From Amycolatopsis sp. 2-15 (GTDB lineage Bacteria > Actinomycetota > Actinomycetes > Mycobacteriales > Pseudonocardiaceae), in the NCBI RefSeq assembly GCF_030285625.1, contig NZ_CP127294.1, positions 5,922,001 through 5,986,000 on the forward strand: a stretch of 64,000 bases of DNA, read 5' to 3'. The position numbers were made by a program, and so were the translations under genes. Under the pieces are notes generated by a model. That model made no database searches. It worked only from the letters and a program-made list of their open reading frames with translations, and was not told where the DNA came from. Numbering within the stretch: position 1 is the stretch's first letter; each line of letters opens with the position of its first letter. Of this stretch, positions 41,671-51,924 are shown piece by piece.

Positions 41671-42999
41671 ATGTACCGGCTCGCGGTCACTGGCGACGTC
41701 ATCATGAACACGCGCGTGTCGGTGTGCCGAGAGCCGGAGGTCGTCGCGGCCCTCGACGTGTTGCGAGGCGCGGACGTCACGCACGCGCGCCTGGAGATCC
41801 CGCTGCACGACTTCGGTGCGGCGGACGTGTTCCCCGCCGCGGAAGGCGCGCTCAGCTGGATGCGCGGGCCGACGGCGATCGCGGACGAGTTGCGGGCGCT
41901 GGGCGTGGATCTCGTCTCCACGGCGTCGAATCACGCGCTCGACTACTCCTACGGCGGGCTGCGCTCCACGATCGAGGCGCTCGACGCACGCGGGCTCTCG
42001 CATGCCGGTACCGGCGCGGATCTCGCCACCGCGCGCGCACCCGCGTTCGCCGACACCGCCGCGGGACGCGTCGCGCTCGTGTCGGCGACCTCGTCGTTCC
42101 CCTCGTTCGCGCGGGCGGGCGCGGCAAGGACCGACGCGGTCGGGCGCCCGGGCGTGAACCCGTTGCGCTATCTCGATGTCGTCGGCCCGGCGACCGCCGA
42201 ACGGTTGTGCGCTGTCATGGGTGAGCTGGGCCTCTGGATCGTCCGTGACGGCGACGAGTTCGTCGTGCACCCGCCCGGCCTGCACAACTCCATCCGGCGG
42301 TTCCGGGTCGTGGCCGGCCAGGAGATCTCGTCCACGGTGTGCGATCCCGACGATCTCACCGGCAACCTCGAGTCGCTTCGTCACGCGGCTTCGGTCGCGG
42401 ATTTCGTCCTGGCGCACCTGCATGTCCAGGCCTGGGACGGTGCGGACGGGCGGATGTCGAGCACACCGGCGTTCGCTCGCGAATACGCCCACGCCGCCGT
42501 GGAGGCGGGGGCCGCGCTCGTCCTCGTCCAGGGTTCGCACGCGCCGATGCGCGGGATCGAGATGTACCAAGGCGTGCCGGTGCTCTACGACCCCGGCCCG
42601 CTGTTCCGGCTGGGCCGCCGCGAACCGCAGCCGCACGACTTCTACACCCGCTGGGGCAATGATCCCCGCGTCCGATCGTTCGACGCCGGACTGCTCGACG
42701 CATTCGGCGCGCGAGACACCACCATCAGCGGCAAGACCGTGCTCAGCCCGCTCGAGGGAAACGACCACCGGCCAGGGTTCGTCCTGCCGGTCTGCGAGGT
42801 CGACTCCGCCACGCACCGGGTGAGGGCGATCGACCTGCACCCGATGACGTGGAGCCGCGCGAGCCGAGCCTCGACGGGCTTCCCGGCCGTGGCGAGCGGG
42901 TCGAGCGGTCGTGCGGTGCTGGACCGGATGGCGGAGCTGAGCGAACCGCACGGAACGAAGATCACCGTCGACGGCGGGATCGGACGGATGGAGTTGTGA
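41671..42999 (+). CDS. CapA family protein (metallophosphatase fold)
   Basis: 442 residues from ATG 41671; GTG 41662 is the alternative. CapA/PgsA signatures: YRLAVTGDVIMNTR, VDLVSTASNHALDYSYGGLR, VLAHLHVQAWDG, VLVQGSHAPMRGIEMYQGV and VLYDPGPLFRLG. The fold is a calcineurin-like metal site. Despite the name, many such proteins have no link to poly-gamma-glutamate capsule. No signal peptide. Alone between the P450 terminator and the peptide ABC operon; probably part of the catabolic set as a hydrolase, which is inference. Confidence 0.85.
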   Translation: MYRLAVTGDVIMNTRVSVCREPEVVAALDVLRGADVTHARLEIPLHDFGAADVFPAAEGALSWMRGPTAIADELRALGVDLVSTASNHALDYSYGGLRSTIEALDARGLSHAGTGADLATARAPAFADTAAGRVALVSATSSFPSFARAGAARTDAVGRPGVNPLRYLDVVGPATAERLCAVMGELGLWIVRDGDEFVVHPPGLHNSIRRFRVVAGQEISSTVCDPDDLTGNLESLRHAASVADFVLAHLHVQAWDGADGRMSSTPAFAREYAHAAVEAGAALVLVQGSHAPMRGIEMYQGVPVLYDPGPLFRLGRREPQPHDFYTRWGNDPRVRSFDAGLLDAFGARDTTISGKTVLSPLEGNDHRPGFVLPVCEVDSATHRVRAIDLHPMTWSRASRASTGFPAVASGSSGRAVLDRMAELSEPHGTKITVDGGIGRMEL

Positions 43000-43239
43000 C
43001 GCGCTCGACGCTCGCGCACGTGCCGGCCGAGGATGCGGGCAGGAACGCGCTCGAGACCGTCCACCTCGACCCGGCCGCGCTACGCGCGGTCGCCGATGAG
43101 GTCGGCGCGTAGTTGGAGACACCGCTGCGGGAACCCAACCGGGAGGGGTCCCGCACAAGGATGTCCACAAGCCGTCGCCATCGGCCTGGTAAGCGACGGA
43201 CGGGACGGGCCATGGTCCGTCCAGCCGCGCTTTTCATCC
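43000..43239. other. Intergenic stretch before the peptide ABC operon
   Basis: No supported gene between the CapA-like stop and the operator pair. Short open frames (for example 43033-43278) have no family resemblance. Confidence 0.4.
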
Positions 43240-43280
43240 GTCAACGTCATCGTTAATTCTTGTCAACGCGAGTATTGACT
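43240..43280. promoter_or_regulatory. Regulon palindromes B (tandem) before the peptide ABC operon
   Basis: Two sites: TCAAC-GTCATC-GTTAA (43241-43256, imperfect) and GTCAAC-GCGAGT-ATTGAC (43262-43279, one mismatch). They lie 65-105 bases before GTG 43345. Centres are 21-22 bases apart, two helical turns, so cooperative binding is possible. Confidence 0.65.
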
Positions 43281-43344
43281 CGTGTGCCGTGGCCGGTTAC
43301 GGTTCTCGCCGTGATCTCGGCAGAGTGGCCGGGCAGAGCATTCG

Positions 43345-44310
43345 GTGGGTCGTGTGAACACTCGAACCAAGAATCTTCTCCGACGGATCTGGCCGGCGAT
43401 TCCGGTGCTCCTTCTCGTTCCGCTGGCGGCGACCGCGCTGACCGACCTCATGCCCGGCGACCCGGCGGTCGCGATTCTCGGGGACCGGGCGAGGCCGCAG
43501 GACATCGCCGCGGTCAACCAGCAGCTCGGGCTCGACCGGCCGCTGATCGTCCGCTACTTCGACTGGCTCGGGCACGCGCTCGGCGGTGACCTCGGCAAGT
43601 CAATCGGCAGCCGCGTTCCGGTGTGGCAGGAGATCACCCAACGGCTGCCGGTGACCTTTCAGCTGGCGGTCATGGCCCTGGTGTGCGCGGTGGTGGTCGC
43701 CGTTCCGCTGTCGATCTACACCGCGTCGCACCCGGGCCCGTTCGACCGGATCGCGACCGGAGTCTCCGCCGGAGTGATGTCCGTCCCGCCGTTCGTGGTC
43801 GCGGTCGTGCTGACCTACTTCGCCACCACGACGGGTGTTTTTCCGCCCCTCGGCTGGGTTCCGGTGTCGCAGGACGCGTACGAGAACCTGCGGCATGCCG
43901 TGCTGCCCGCGCTGGTGCTGGCTGTCGCCGAGATCCCGGTCTTCCACCGCCTGCTGCGTGCCGACATCGTGGCGACGTTGCAGGAGAACTTCATCCTCAA
44001 TGCGCGGGCACGCGGTCTGCCCCGCTGGTACATCCTGTTCCGGCACGCCCTGCGGCCGTCGCTGTTCTCGATTCTCACCGTGGCCGGGATTTCCTTCGGC
44101 CGGCTGCTGGGCGGCACGATCATCGTCGAGACCATCTTCTCGCTACCGGGACTCGGCGCACTCGCCGCGCAGTCGATCTACAGCAAGGACATCCCCACGA
44201 TTCAAGGCATCGTGGTTTTCGTCGCGTTGCTCTACATCGTCATCAACCTGCTGGTCGATCTCGCTTTCGGCATCCTCGACCCGCGTGTCGCAGCCGGGAG
44301 CCGGGCATGA
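43345..44310 (+). CDS. Oligopeptide/nickel-type ABC permease (DppB-like)
   Basis: 321 residues, six membrane segments. LIPLIPGDPA-like LTDLMPGDPAVAILGDRARP, LGHALGGDLGKSIGSRVPVW and the EAA-type loop ENFILNARARGLPRWYILFR. GTG 43345 or 43354. First gene of a five-gene ABC operon in which each gene overlaps or nearly touches the next. Class: peptide/opine/nickel uptake family, which also imports plant opines, glutathione and other modified compounds. Confidence 0.92.
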   Translation: MGRVNTRTKNLLRRIWPAIPVLLLVPLAATALTDLMPGDPAVAILGDRARPQDIAAVNQQLGLDRPLIVRYFDWLGHALGGDLGKSIGSRVPVWQEITQRLPVTFQLAVMALVCAVVVAVPLSIYTASHPGPFDRIATGVSAGVMSVPPFVVAVVLTYFATTTGVFPPLGWVPVSQDAYENLRHAVLPALVLAVAEIPVFHRLLRADIVATLQENFILNARARGLPRWYILFRHALRPSLFSILTVAGISFGRLLGGTIIVETIFSLPGLGALAAQSIYSKDIPTIQGIVVFVALLYIVINLLVDLAFGILDPRVAAGSRA

Positions 44311-45212
44311 CGAGATCAGAGAAAAGCATTGTCGCCTTGTCGGTTCCTTCGGTGGAGGCGGCCACCACCGCGCCGGACCGGGTGCGACGCCAACGCAAGC
44401 GGCGTCCGCGAGCCATCCTCGTGCTGGCGTCGTTCTGGCTGGGCATCGTCTTGTTCTTCGCGATCTTCGCCGGCGTCCTTCCACTGGCCAGCGTCGCGAC
44501 GCCCGTGGGCGACAGTGGACAGCTCCCGAGCCTGGGCGGGCAACTGCTCGGCACCGACGTCCTCGGCAGGAGCATCCTGTCCCGGCTGGCCTTCGGTGGC
44601 CGGATTTCGCTCGCCGTCGGCGTGATCGCGACGCTCGCAGGGCTCGCCGTGGGCTGCCTGCTCGGCCTGATCGCGGCCTACTTCAAAGGCGTTGTCGGCA
44701 CCGTGGTCGACATTCTCGCGAACACCGTGCTCGCAATTCCGCCCCTGGTGTTCCTACTCGCCATCGCGGCGGCGGTCAGGCCGAGCCTGCCGACGCTGGT
44801 GTTCAGCCTGGCATTGCTCAACATCCCGACGTTCGCGCGGCTGGCGAAGGCCAACGCGCTCGCCGTGATGACACGGGAGTACGTACTTGCCGCGCACGCG
44901 ATGGGCGCGAGCCACCGCCGGGTGCTGTTCCGCGAGGTCCTTCCCGGGCTGCTCCCGCCGGTACTGGCCTACGCGGTGGTCGTGATGGCGTCGATGATCG
45001 TCGCCGAAGGATCACTGAGCTTCCTCGGGCTTGGCGTACCGCCTCCAACGCCGAGCTGGGGAGGAATGATCGCGGGGGCGAAGAGCGATATCGCGTTCTC
45101 CCCGTGGCCGGTGTTTGCGCCGTGCCTCGCGATATTCCTCACCGTCTTCGCACTGAATGTCGTGGGCGACGGGCTGCAACGCCGGTTCGTGCTCAAGGAC
45201 TCCGCGCTGTAG
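44307..45212 (+). CDS. Oligopeptide/nickel-type ABC permease (DppC-like)
   Basis: 301 residues from ATG 44307 (ATGA overlap). Membrane segments begin at about residue 35; LLGTDVLGRSILSRLAFGGR, EYVLAAHAMGASHRRVLFRE and EGSLSFLGLGVPPPTPSWGG are DppC-typical. Pairs with the upstream permease. The longer frame from 43623 is a shadow. Confidence 0.93.
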   Translation: MTRSEKSIVALSVPSVEAATTAPDRVRRQRKRRPRAILVLASFWLGIVLFFAIFAGVLPLASVATPVGDSGQLPSLGGQLLGTDVLGRSILSRLAFGGRISLAVGVIATLAGLAVGCLLGLIAAYFKGVVGTVVDILANTVLAIPPLVFLLAIAAAVRPSLPTLVFSLALLNIPTFARLAKANALAVMTREYVLAAHAMGASHRRVLFREVLPGLLPPVLAYAVVVMASMIVAEGSLSFLGLGVPPPTPSWGGMIAGAKSDIAFSPWPVFAPCLAIFLTVFALNVVGDGLQRRFVLKDSAL

Positions 45213-45244
45213 CCACAAAGGACAGACGTCCGAAAAGAGGAACC

Positions 45245-46816
45245 ATGAGCAGAGCTTCGGCAGCAGTTCGTGTGCTCGCGGGAATCGCCGTCGGTGTCGT
45301 TTCGGCCGCGAGCATCACCGCGTGCGCCCCGTCCGCTGGAACGGGCGGGAACGGCCCCACCGGCGTCGCTGCGAACGGCGGTTCCATGACGTTCGTCGCG
45401 CAGTACGAGACGACCACCATGGACCCGCTCATCACCTACGTGCAGTCGACCAACGACACCTTCCGCACCCAAGCGATCTTCGACCTGCTCGCCTACACGG
45501 ACACGACCGGCAAGGTGGTGCCCCGCATCGCGGAGAGTATTACGCCGAATGCCGGCAAGACGGAGTGGACGATCAAGATCCGCCCCGGGGTGAAGTTCAG
45601 CGACGGCACGTCTTACGACGCGGCGGCGGTGAAGTTCACCATCGACCGTGACGCGGTCGAGGCGAACCACTCGACGCAGTACACCGCGGCGAAGGACCTC
45701 AAGACCACTGTGATCGATCCGCTGACCCTGAAGGTCACGCTGCCTTCGCCCAACGCGCAGTTCGACCAGGTCGTCTCCCAGAGCTTCTCGCTCGTGCCCT
45801 CACCGACCGCGGTGCAGAAGGAGGGCAAGGACTTCGGCCAGCACCCGGTGGGCGCCGGCCCGTTCGTCCTTCAGGAATGGGTCAAGGGCGACCACATGAG
45901 CTTCGCGCGCAACCCCCAATACTGGCAACGGGGTTTGCCGCATCTCGACTCGGTGACGCTGAAGGTCGTCGAGGACCCGCAGCAGGCCACGAACGTGCTG
46001 TTGTCCGGTGAGGCGCAGCTGTTCGAGGTGCAGCACACGAGCACGCTCGCCGCCGGCGAGAAGGCGGGCCTGCAGTCCGTGAAGACGGCGGTCAACGGTG
46101 GTGACGGGCTGTTCTTCAACACCCGGCGGGCGCCGTTCGACGACCGGCGCGCTCGGCAGGCCGTGGCCTACGCGCTGGATCTGAGCGAGCTGGCCAAGGT
46201 TGTCTACCACGGTCTCGTGCAGCCGCCGAAGAACCTGTTCGCCACCGATTCTCCCTATTACGACTCGAAGTACGACTACCCGGCGCCGGACAAGGCCAAG
46301 GCGCAGCAGCTGTTCGATCAGCTCGCGGTGGAGAGCAAGCGGGTCGACTTCACTTACGTCACGACGTCGGGTGCCGAGGACGTCAAGCTGGCCCAGTTCG
46401 TCCAGAGCAGGCTCGCGACCTTCCGCAACGTCACCATGAACATCGACACGCAGTCCGGTGCCGAGCGGATCCAGAGCTACCGCCAGAGCAACTTCCAGAT
46501 GACCACCGGCGCGACGTTCTTCCTCAACCCGTATCCGGTGACCCAGTCGACGTTCGCGACCGGCGGGGTGCTGAACTACCCGCTCTACTCCAACCCGGAC
46601 GTCGACGCGGCGCTCGCCGACGCGGTGACTACGACGGAGGAGAACCGGCGCAAGCGGGACTACGAGACCTTCCTCCAGCACTACGCCCACGACCTGCCGA
46701 CGCTGCCGACGCAGGCCACCGAACTCGGGGTGCTCTTCACCGACAAGGTGACCGGGGTGCAGACTTTCGAGCTCGGCTGCACGCCGTTCTGGGACCAGAT
46801 CGGCTACAAGCGGTGA
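45245..46816 (+). CDS. Peptide-type ABC substrate-binding lipoprotein (family 5)
   Basis: 523 residues. Signal peptide with lipobox ITAC, Cys27. Family 5 features: RIAESITPNAGKTEWTIKIR, PGVKFSDGTSYDAAAVKFTI, HPVGAGPFVLQEWVKGD and NTRRAPFDDRRARQAVAYAL. ATG 45245 preceded by AAAAGAGG. Binds the solute outside the membrane; overlaps the first ATPase gene by GTGA. Ligand not predictable. Confidence 0.94.
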   Translation: MSRASAAVRVLAGIAVGVVSAASITACAPSAGTGGNGPTGVAANGGSMTFVAQYETTTMDPLITYVQSTNDTFRTQAIFDLLAYTDTTGKVVPRIAESITPNAGKTEWTIKIRPGVKFSDGTSYDAAAVKFTIDRDAVEANHSTQYTAAKDLKTTVIDPLTLKVTLPSPNAQFDQVVSQSFSLVPSPTAVQKEGKDFGQHPVGAGPFVLQEWVKGDHMSFARNPQYWQRGLPHLDSVTLKVVEDPQQATNVLLSGEAQLFEVQHTSTLAAGEKAGLQSVKTAVNGGDGLFFNTRRAPFDDRRARQAVAYALDLSELAKVVYHGLVQPPKNLFATDSPYYDSKYDYPAPDKAKAQQLFDQLAVESKRVDFTYVTTSGAEDVKLAQFVQSRLATFRNVTMNIDTQSGAERIQSYRQSNFQMTTGATFFLNPYPVTQSTFATGGVLNYPLYSNPDVDAALADAVTTTEENRRKRDYETFLQHYAHDLPTLPTQATELGVLFTDKVTGVQTFELGCTPFWDQIGYKR

Positions 46817-47796
46817 GTGCGGACCTGCTCGAGATCGACGACCTGGGCTGTTCGCTGCCGGTGCGCGGGGAATGGCGTGCGGTGCTCGACGGCGTCTCGC
46901 TGTCGGTGGGCGCCGGCCGGACCATCGGCATCGTGGGCGAGTCCGGCTCGGGGAAGTCGATGCTGACCCGTGCCGTGCTCGGGCTCGCCCCGCCAGGGGC
47001 ACGGGTCACCGGGAGTGCACGGCTGGCGGGGGAGGACATCACCTCGCCGGGCCGCCACTTGCAGCGCCGCCTGCTCGGCACGCGGATGGCCGTGGTCTTT
47101 CAGGACCCGATGACCGCGCTGAACCCGGTGGTGCGCATCGGAAGGCAGCTGACCGAGCCGATGCGCTTCCACCTCGGTCTCGACCGCGCGGCGGCGCGGG
47201 CACGCGCGGTGGACCTGCTCGTCAAGGTCGGTATCCCCGACCCTGACCAGAAGTTGCGACAGTATCCGCACCAGCTGTCCGGCGGAATGCGCCAGCGGGT
47301 CACCATCGCGGCCGCGCTGTCCTGCGACCCCGAGATCCTGTTCGCCGACGAGGCCACCACCGCGCTCGACGTGACGGTGCAGAAGCAGATCCTCGACCTG
47401 CTGGGGGAAATCCAGCGGGAACGAGACATGGCGCTGGTGCTGATCAGCCACGACCTCGGTGTGATCGCCGGGCGCACCGACGACGTCTTCGTGATGTACG
47501 GCGGGCGGCTGGTGGAGCGTGCGCCGACCGAGCTGTTCTTCACCCGGCACCGGCATCGCTACAGCGCCGCGTTGGTCGAGTCGATCATCCGCCGCGATCA
47601 CCCGCGGCACGGCGAGTTCCGCACCATCCCGGGTGCGCCTCCGCTGCCGGGCGCCGTTGCCGGCTGCCCGTTCGGCCCGCGCTGCCTCGCGGTCGGCGAC
47701 GAATGCCGGGAGTCGACTCCGCCCCTGCGCCAGGACACCGGGAACTCCAGGCAGGCCCACCGCTGTATCCACCCCGTGAATGGTGACCTCAGATGA
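46813..47796 (+). CDS. ABC transporter ATPase (DppD-like)
   Basis: 327 residues from GTG 46813. Walker A GESGSGKSM, Q-loop VFQDPMTALNP, signature LSGGMRQRV, Walker B EILFADEATTALD and switch His in LISHDLGV. The C-terminal oligopeptide-transporter extension carries the Cys cluster CPFGPRC, CREST and HRCIHP, as expected for a [4Fe-4S]-type tail. Overlaps the next gene (ATGA). Confidence 0.94.
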   Translation: MSADLLEIDDLGCSLPVRGEWRAVLDGVSLSVGAGRTIGIVGESGSGKSMLTRAVLGLAPPGARVTGSARLAGEDITSPGRHLQRRLLGTRMAVVFQDPMTALNPVVRIGRQLTEPMRFHLGLDRAAARARAVDLLVKVGIPDPDQKLRQYPHQLSGGMRQRVTIAAALSCDPEILFADEATTALDVTVQKQILDLLGEIQRERDMALVLISHDLGVIAGRTDDVFVMYGGRLVERAPTELFFTRHRHRYSAALVESIIRRDHPRHGEFRTIPGAPPLPGAVAGCPFGPRCLAVGDECRESTPPLRQDTGNSRQAHRCIHPVNGDLR

Positions 47797-48773
47797 CGAC
47801 CGTGGAACATCTTCGCCCGGGCGCGCTGCTGAGCGCCGAGCATCTCGTCCAGCGGTTCAAGGTCCTGGACGGCGTGCTCGAGGCTGTCAGCGACGTGAGC
47901 TTCGATGTCGAGGAGGGGGAGACGCTCGGGCTCGTCGGCGAGTCGGGATGCGGCAAGTCGTCCACCGGGCGGGCGGTGCTGCAGCTGCCGAGGCCGACGT
48001 CCGGCACCGTGCGGTTCGCGGGCCACGACCTGACGCGCGCCGCCGACGCCGAGCTGCGTGACGTGCGCGCTAGGCTCCAGACGATCTTCCAGGACCCGAC
48101 GTCCGCGCTCAACCCGCGCCGGCGGGTGCGGGACATCGTCGGTGAGGGCCTGGTGATCCGCGGTGTCGATCGCGCCGAGATCGGGCGCCGCGTCGACGAG
48201 GCACTCGACCGAGTCGGTCTGGACCCCGCCACCGCCGGCGACCGGCGACCGCACGAATTCTCCGGCGGACAGTGCCAGCGCATCGCCATCGCGCGCGCGA
48301 TGGTGCTGCGGCCGCACCTGATCATCTGTGACGAACCGGTCGCGTCGCTCGACGTCTCGGTTCAGGGGCAGGTGCTCAACCTCCTGGAAAGCATGCGCGC
48401 CGACGACGGGCTGTCGCTGGTCTTCATCTCGCACGACCTGCACGTGGTGCGCGCGATCAGCGACCGGGTCGCGGTGATGTACCTCGGCAAGATCGTGGAG
48501 ATCGGCGAGGTCGGCTCCGTGCTGCGACGCCCACGCCACCACTACACCCGAACCCTGCTCGACGCACTGCACGAGGTGGACGGTTCGCGGTCCACCGTCC
48601 CGACTGCTGAAGGCCACACCGGCGAGGTTCCCTCGGCGCTGCGTCCGCCGTCCGGGTGCCGTTTCCGCACCCGCTGCGCGTACGCCGAAGCGAAATGCGC
48701 TACGGAGGAGCCGCCCCTGAGGCGGCTCGGTGAAGACCACTTCGTCGCTTGCCATTTCCCGGAAACCGAGTGA
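47793..48773 (+). CDS. ABC transporter ATPase (DppF-like)
   Basis: 326 residues from ATG 47793. Walker A GESGCGKSS, Q-loop IFQDPTSALNP, signature FSGGQCQRI, Walker B LIICDEPVASLD, and C-terminal GCRFRTRCAYAEAKC Cys cluster. Completes the five-gene importer. Followed by a strong terminator. Confidence 0.94.
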   Translation: MTTVEHLRPGALLSAEHLVQRFKVLDGVLEAVSDVSFDVEEGETLGLVGESGCGKSSTGRAVLQLPRPTSGTVRFAGHDLTRAADAELRDVRARLQTIFQDPTSALNPRRRVRDIVGEGLVIRGVDRAEIGRRVDEALDRVGLDPATAGDRRPHEFSGGQCQRIAIARAMVLRPHLIICDEPVASLDVSVQGQVLNLLESMRADDGLSLVFISHDLHVVRAISDRVAVMYLGKIVEIGEVGSVLRRPRHHYTRTLLDALHEVDGSRSTVPTAEGHTGEVPSALRPPSGCRFRTRCAYAEAKCATEEPPLRRLGEDHFVACHFPETE

Positions 48774-48995
48774 CGCGGTCGACGCTCGAGGTCCCCGGCC
48801 GGCGAGGCCGGTCTGGTTGATGATCGGACCGTTCTGCCCAGAGTGTGCCGTCCTTTACCGCCGTGTTGGCCGGCCGGTCGAATTGCCGCCGAACCGGTCG
48901 CGGAACACCAGACTATGTGGGCGCGGTCCGCAAGTTGCTCGGCCAACTGTTTTTTCCCGGAGCTCGTTTCGGTCCTTGTCTGCGGACCGTCGGGC
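48774..48995. other. Intergenic stretch before terminator
   Basis: Between two convergent operons. No supported gene from 48774 to 49201; only the hairpin at 48996-49029 stands out. Confidence 0.4.
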
Positions 48996-49029
48996 CTGAC
49001 GCGCGCGGAGTCAGCTCCGCGCGCGTCAG
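48996..49029. terminator. Bidirectional hairpin terminator
   Basis: CTGACGCGCGCGGAG (48996-49010) pairs with CTCCGCGCGCGTCAG (49015-49029), 15 bp perfect, 4-base loop, between the ABC operon and the convergent CoA-transferase gene. Confidence 0.8.
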
Positions 49030-49201
49030 AGCTCGCGCTTCCAGGCGCGGGATCGCACATCAGCGTCTGAGCAGAATGCTGTGCCCGACTTCTCGACGCA
49101 CAGCAGCCCCGGAACCGACCCGATTCGTCGACGACCGCGAGTTACTCCTGCCGTCGTCCTCCGAGCCGTGATCACCCGGACCACACCATCGTCGACGCGC
49201 G

Positions 49202-51765
49202 CTAGATGACCCCGTCCTCGGCGAGGTGGGCGATCCGGCGCTTGTCCATGCCGAGCAGTTCACCGAGCACCCACTCGTTGTCCTCGCCGTAGCAGGGGGC
49301 GCCTCGGTTGATGGAGCCGCCGATGTGAGCCGGCGTCGAGGCCAGCTTCACCGGAAACTCGGCGAGCGGCCAGCGGCCGATCTTGGTGCCTTCGACCTCG
49401 GTGAGCCACTGCAGGTGGGCCAGCTGCGGGTCCTGCTCGACCCGGTCGCCGGCGGTCTGGCAGACACCGGCGGGAATGCCGCGGGACTGCAGCTGCGTCA
49501 TCAGCGCGTACCCGTCCTGCAGGCGGGTCCAGGCCTCGATGCGGCGGTCCAGCGTTTCTTGGTGTTCCAGGCGAGCCGCGAGTGTCGAAAACTCGGCAGT
49601 CCAGTCCGCATCGATGAGCGCGGCGAGCGACTGCCATTCGGCGTCCGTGGTGCAGGCGATCGCGATCCATCGATCGTCGCCGGCGGTGCGGTAAATCGCG
49701 TGCGGAGCGGCGGAACGCTGCGGCGAATGGTTGCCGCTGCGCGACCAGCCGCGCCCGAGGGCGGACCACTCCAGGATCGCGCCGCCGGCGATGTAGATGC
49801 CCGACTCGGTCTGCGAGGCGTCGATCCATTGCCCCTCGCCGGTGCGCTCCCGGTACAGAAGCGCCGACAGCATCGCGGTGGAGAAGCTGTACGCGCCGAT
49901 CCAGTCCAGGTAGGAGTAGCCCCACCCGGCGGGCATGGCCGGGTTCGGCAAGCCGGACATCTCGGTGACTCCCGCGAGGGCGCCGGCGATCGGGCCGACC
50001 GCGCGCAGCCGTCCGTAGGTGCCGGCGGTGCCCATTCCGGACTGCTGCGCGTAGATGATGTCGGGCTTGATCTTCCGCAGTTCGTCCCAGCCCAGGCCCC
50101 AGCGGTCCAGGACACCGGGGGAGAAGCCCTCGGCCACGATGTCCGACATCGCGATGAGGCGCTTGGCGATCGCCAGCCCCTCGGGATGCCGCACGTTGAG
50201 CGAGAGCCCACGCTTGCCGGGGTTCTTGTTGTTGAACTGTCCGCCCATGTCGGGGTCGGTCACGCCGCGCAAGGGTCCCACTGCCGCCTCGCGGGCGGCG
50301 CGTCCACCCTCAGGCGCCATCGCGGCCATCCGAGTGTCGGGGTTGGCCTTCCACTCCACTTTGATCACCTCGGCGCCGAGCGCGGCGAGGAAGCGGGTAC
50401 CGCCCGCGGAAGCGAGGAACCAGCTGAAGTCGAAGATCCGCACACCGGCCAGCGGCATCGGCTTCTTGTGTACCGACAGCAGGGTCGGAACGGGCGCGGC
50501 GTGGCGCGGTCTGGTCATCGCCGGGACATCGGATGTGATCAGCGAGGCCTTGACCGCCTCGGTGTCCTCGCCCAGCAGCGGCGCCCGTCGTCCGGCCACG
50601 AAGTCGGGGCCCGTCGAGATCCACTTGCTGACCGCGTACGTGAACGAGCGGCCGAGTTCCGGGTGCTCGATTTCCGCGAAGGTGCCGCGGGACTGCCAGT
50701 GCGGGTCCAGCGCGTTCTCGTGCGGCCGCCGGATCGGCGAGCAGACGATGCCGGCCTCCTGCATCTCCAGCCATGGAAGGTTGTCGTAGCTGTGCTTGCG
50801 GACGTACCGTTCGACCAGCTCGAGAACCCGCGTGGTGCGCTCGCCGACGGCGTTGCTGCCGGGGATGTCCCGCTTGCCGGTGTCGGCGGCGCCATCACCG
50901 AGATCACTCGCCACCCCCTGCGCGGCGAGGTAGTCGATGATCTGCGCCTCGTTCTTGGCACCCATGGGGACGGTGATCAGGTAGCGGCCGTCCTTGGTCT
51001 GGGCGACCGTCACGACCGAGGAAACCTTCTCGGCCGCGTGCCGGCAGGTCTGCCGGTTCAGCGGGCTGCGCCGCATGACCCAGTTCATGAGGTCGAGCTC
51101 GGTGCTCTTGGCGACCGCCTCGTGCACGGCGCAGGAGACGTACTGACCCTCACCGGTACGGGCTTGGTGCAAGACCGCGGCGAGGATGCCGATCAGGAGC
51201 TGCTCGCCGGCGATCAGGTACGAGTTCCACTGCGCGGGGGCGATCGGCGGCAGGTCGTAAAAGCCGTCGGGTCGCGGGTCATACCCGCAGTTCATCACCG
51301 GGCCGCCGAGGGCCAGGTGAACGAGGTCGTTGGCGCGGAAGCCGGCCATGGCCCGTCGTCGCCGAACGGCGTCATCCGGGCGATCACCAGTCGCGGGTTC
51401 GCGGCCAGCAGTGCGTCCTTGTCGAGCCCGGGCAGCGACGAGTACACCGCGTAGTCCCAGCCCGACACCAGCAGGACGTCCGCCCGTGCGATCAGCTCCT
51501 GCAGTGTCTCCACGTCGGCAGCCGAGGCCGGATCGAGCACGATCGACTGCTTGCCGCGGTTGTGCTGCCAGAAGAAGATCGACCTTTCCGGATCAGGCGT
51601 GTCGCCGAAGAACGGGCCGATCCGTCGGGTCGAACTGCCGGCCGTCGGCTCCACCTTGACGACCGAGGCGCCCAGGCTCGCGAGCGAAAGGCCGGCGTGC
51701 GCGGCCTGTTCGTCCGCGATCTCCACGACCCGAAGCCCTTGCAGCACACCAGTGTCCGTCACCAT
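49202..51765 (-). CDS. Tandem family III CoA transferase (CaiB/BaiF), one apparent frameshift
   Basis: About 855 codons if one base is restored. ATG 51765 starts VLQGLRVVEIADEQAAHAGL and runs to MTPFGDDGPWP. At about 51345 the frame slips, and the next frame gives AGFRANDLVHLALGGPVMNC onward. A second complete domain starts near residue 440 with PLAGVRIFDFSWFLASAGGT, followed by FNNKNPGKRGLSLNVRHPEG. So two class III CoA-transferase domains are fused, a known arrangement. A missing G in TGG(G)CC restores the frame and suggests a sequencing indel. Likely activates an organic acid as CoA thioester. Confidence 0.85.
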
Positions 51766-51796
51766 GGCAGTCACGGTACAAGCATGGAAAAGGTCA

Positions 51797-51859
51797 GTCA
51801 ACGCGCGTGTAGATAGCCTTGTGCGCACTGTCGCCGCAGGATGCAACACGAGTGTTGAC
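51797..51859. promoter_or_regulatory. Regulon palindromes C between CoA transferase and PrpD genes
   Basis: Two sites in the divergent promoter: GTCAAC-GCGCGT-GTAGAT (51797-51814, imperfect) near the CoA-transferase start, and GCAAC-ACGAGT-GTTGAC (51843-51859, one mismatch) 66 bases before the PrpD-like ATG 51925. Confidence 0.65.
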
Positions 51860-51924
51860 GCACTGGGAGGTGCGGACTAGCGTGCCTGATCACTGACGTG
51901 TGCCGGACGAGGCGAAGGAAGACC

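Noticed and set aside
40210..43170. 986-codon open frame on the minus strand
   Set aside because: Antisense to the P450 and CapA-like genes; Arg/Pro/Val/Asp-rich composition without any family motif. A GC-rich shadow frame.
43835..45244. N-terminal extension of the peptide-binding protein frame
   Set aside because: The true start at 45245 has a lipoprotein signal peptide and Shine-Dalgarno; the upstream part overlaps the permease genes.
49226..51454. 742-codon plus-strand open frame
   Set aside because: Antisense shadow of the CoA-transferase gene, which has clear homology.
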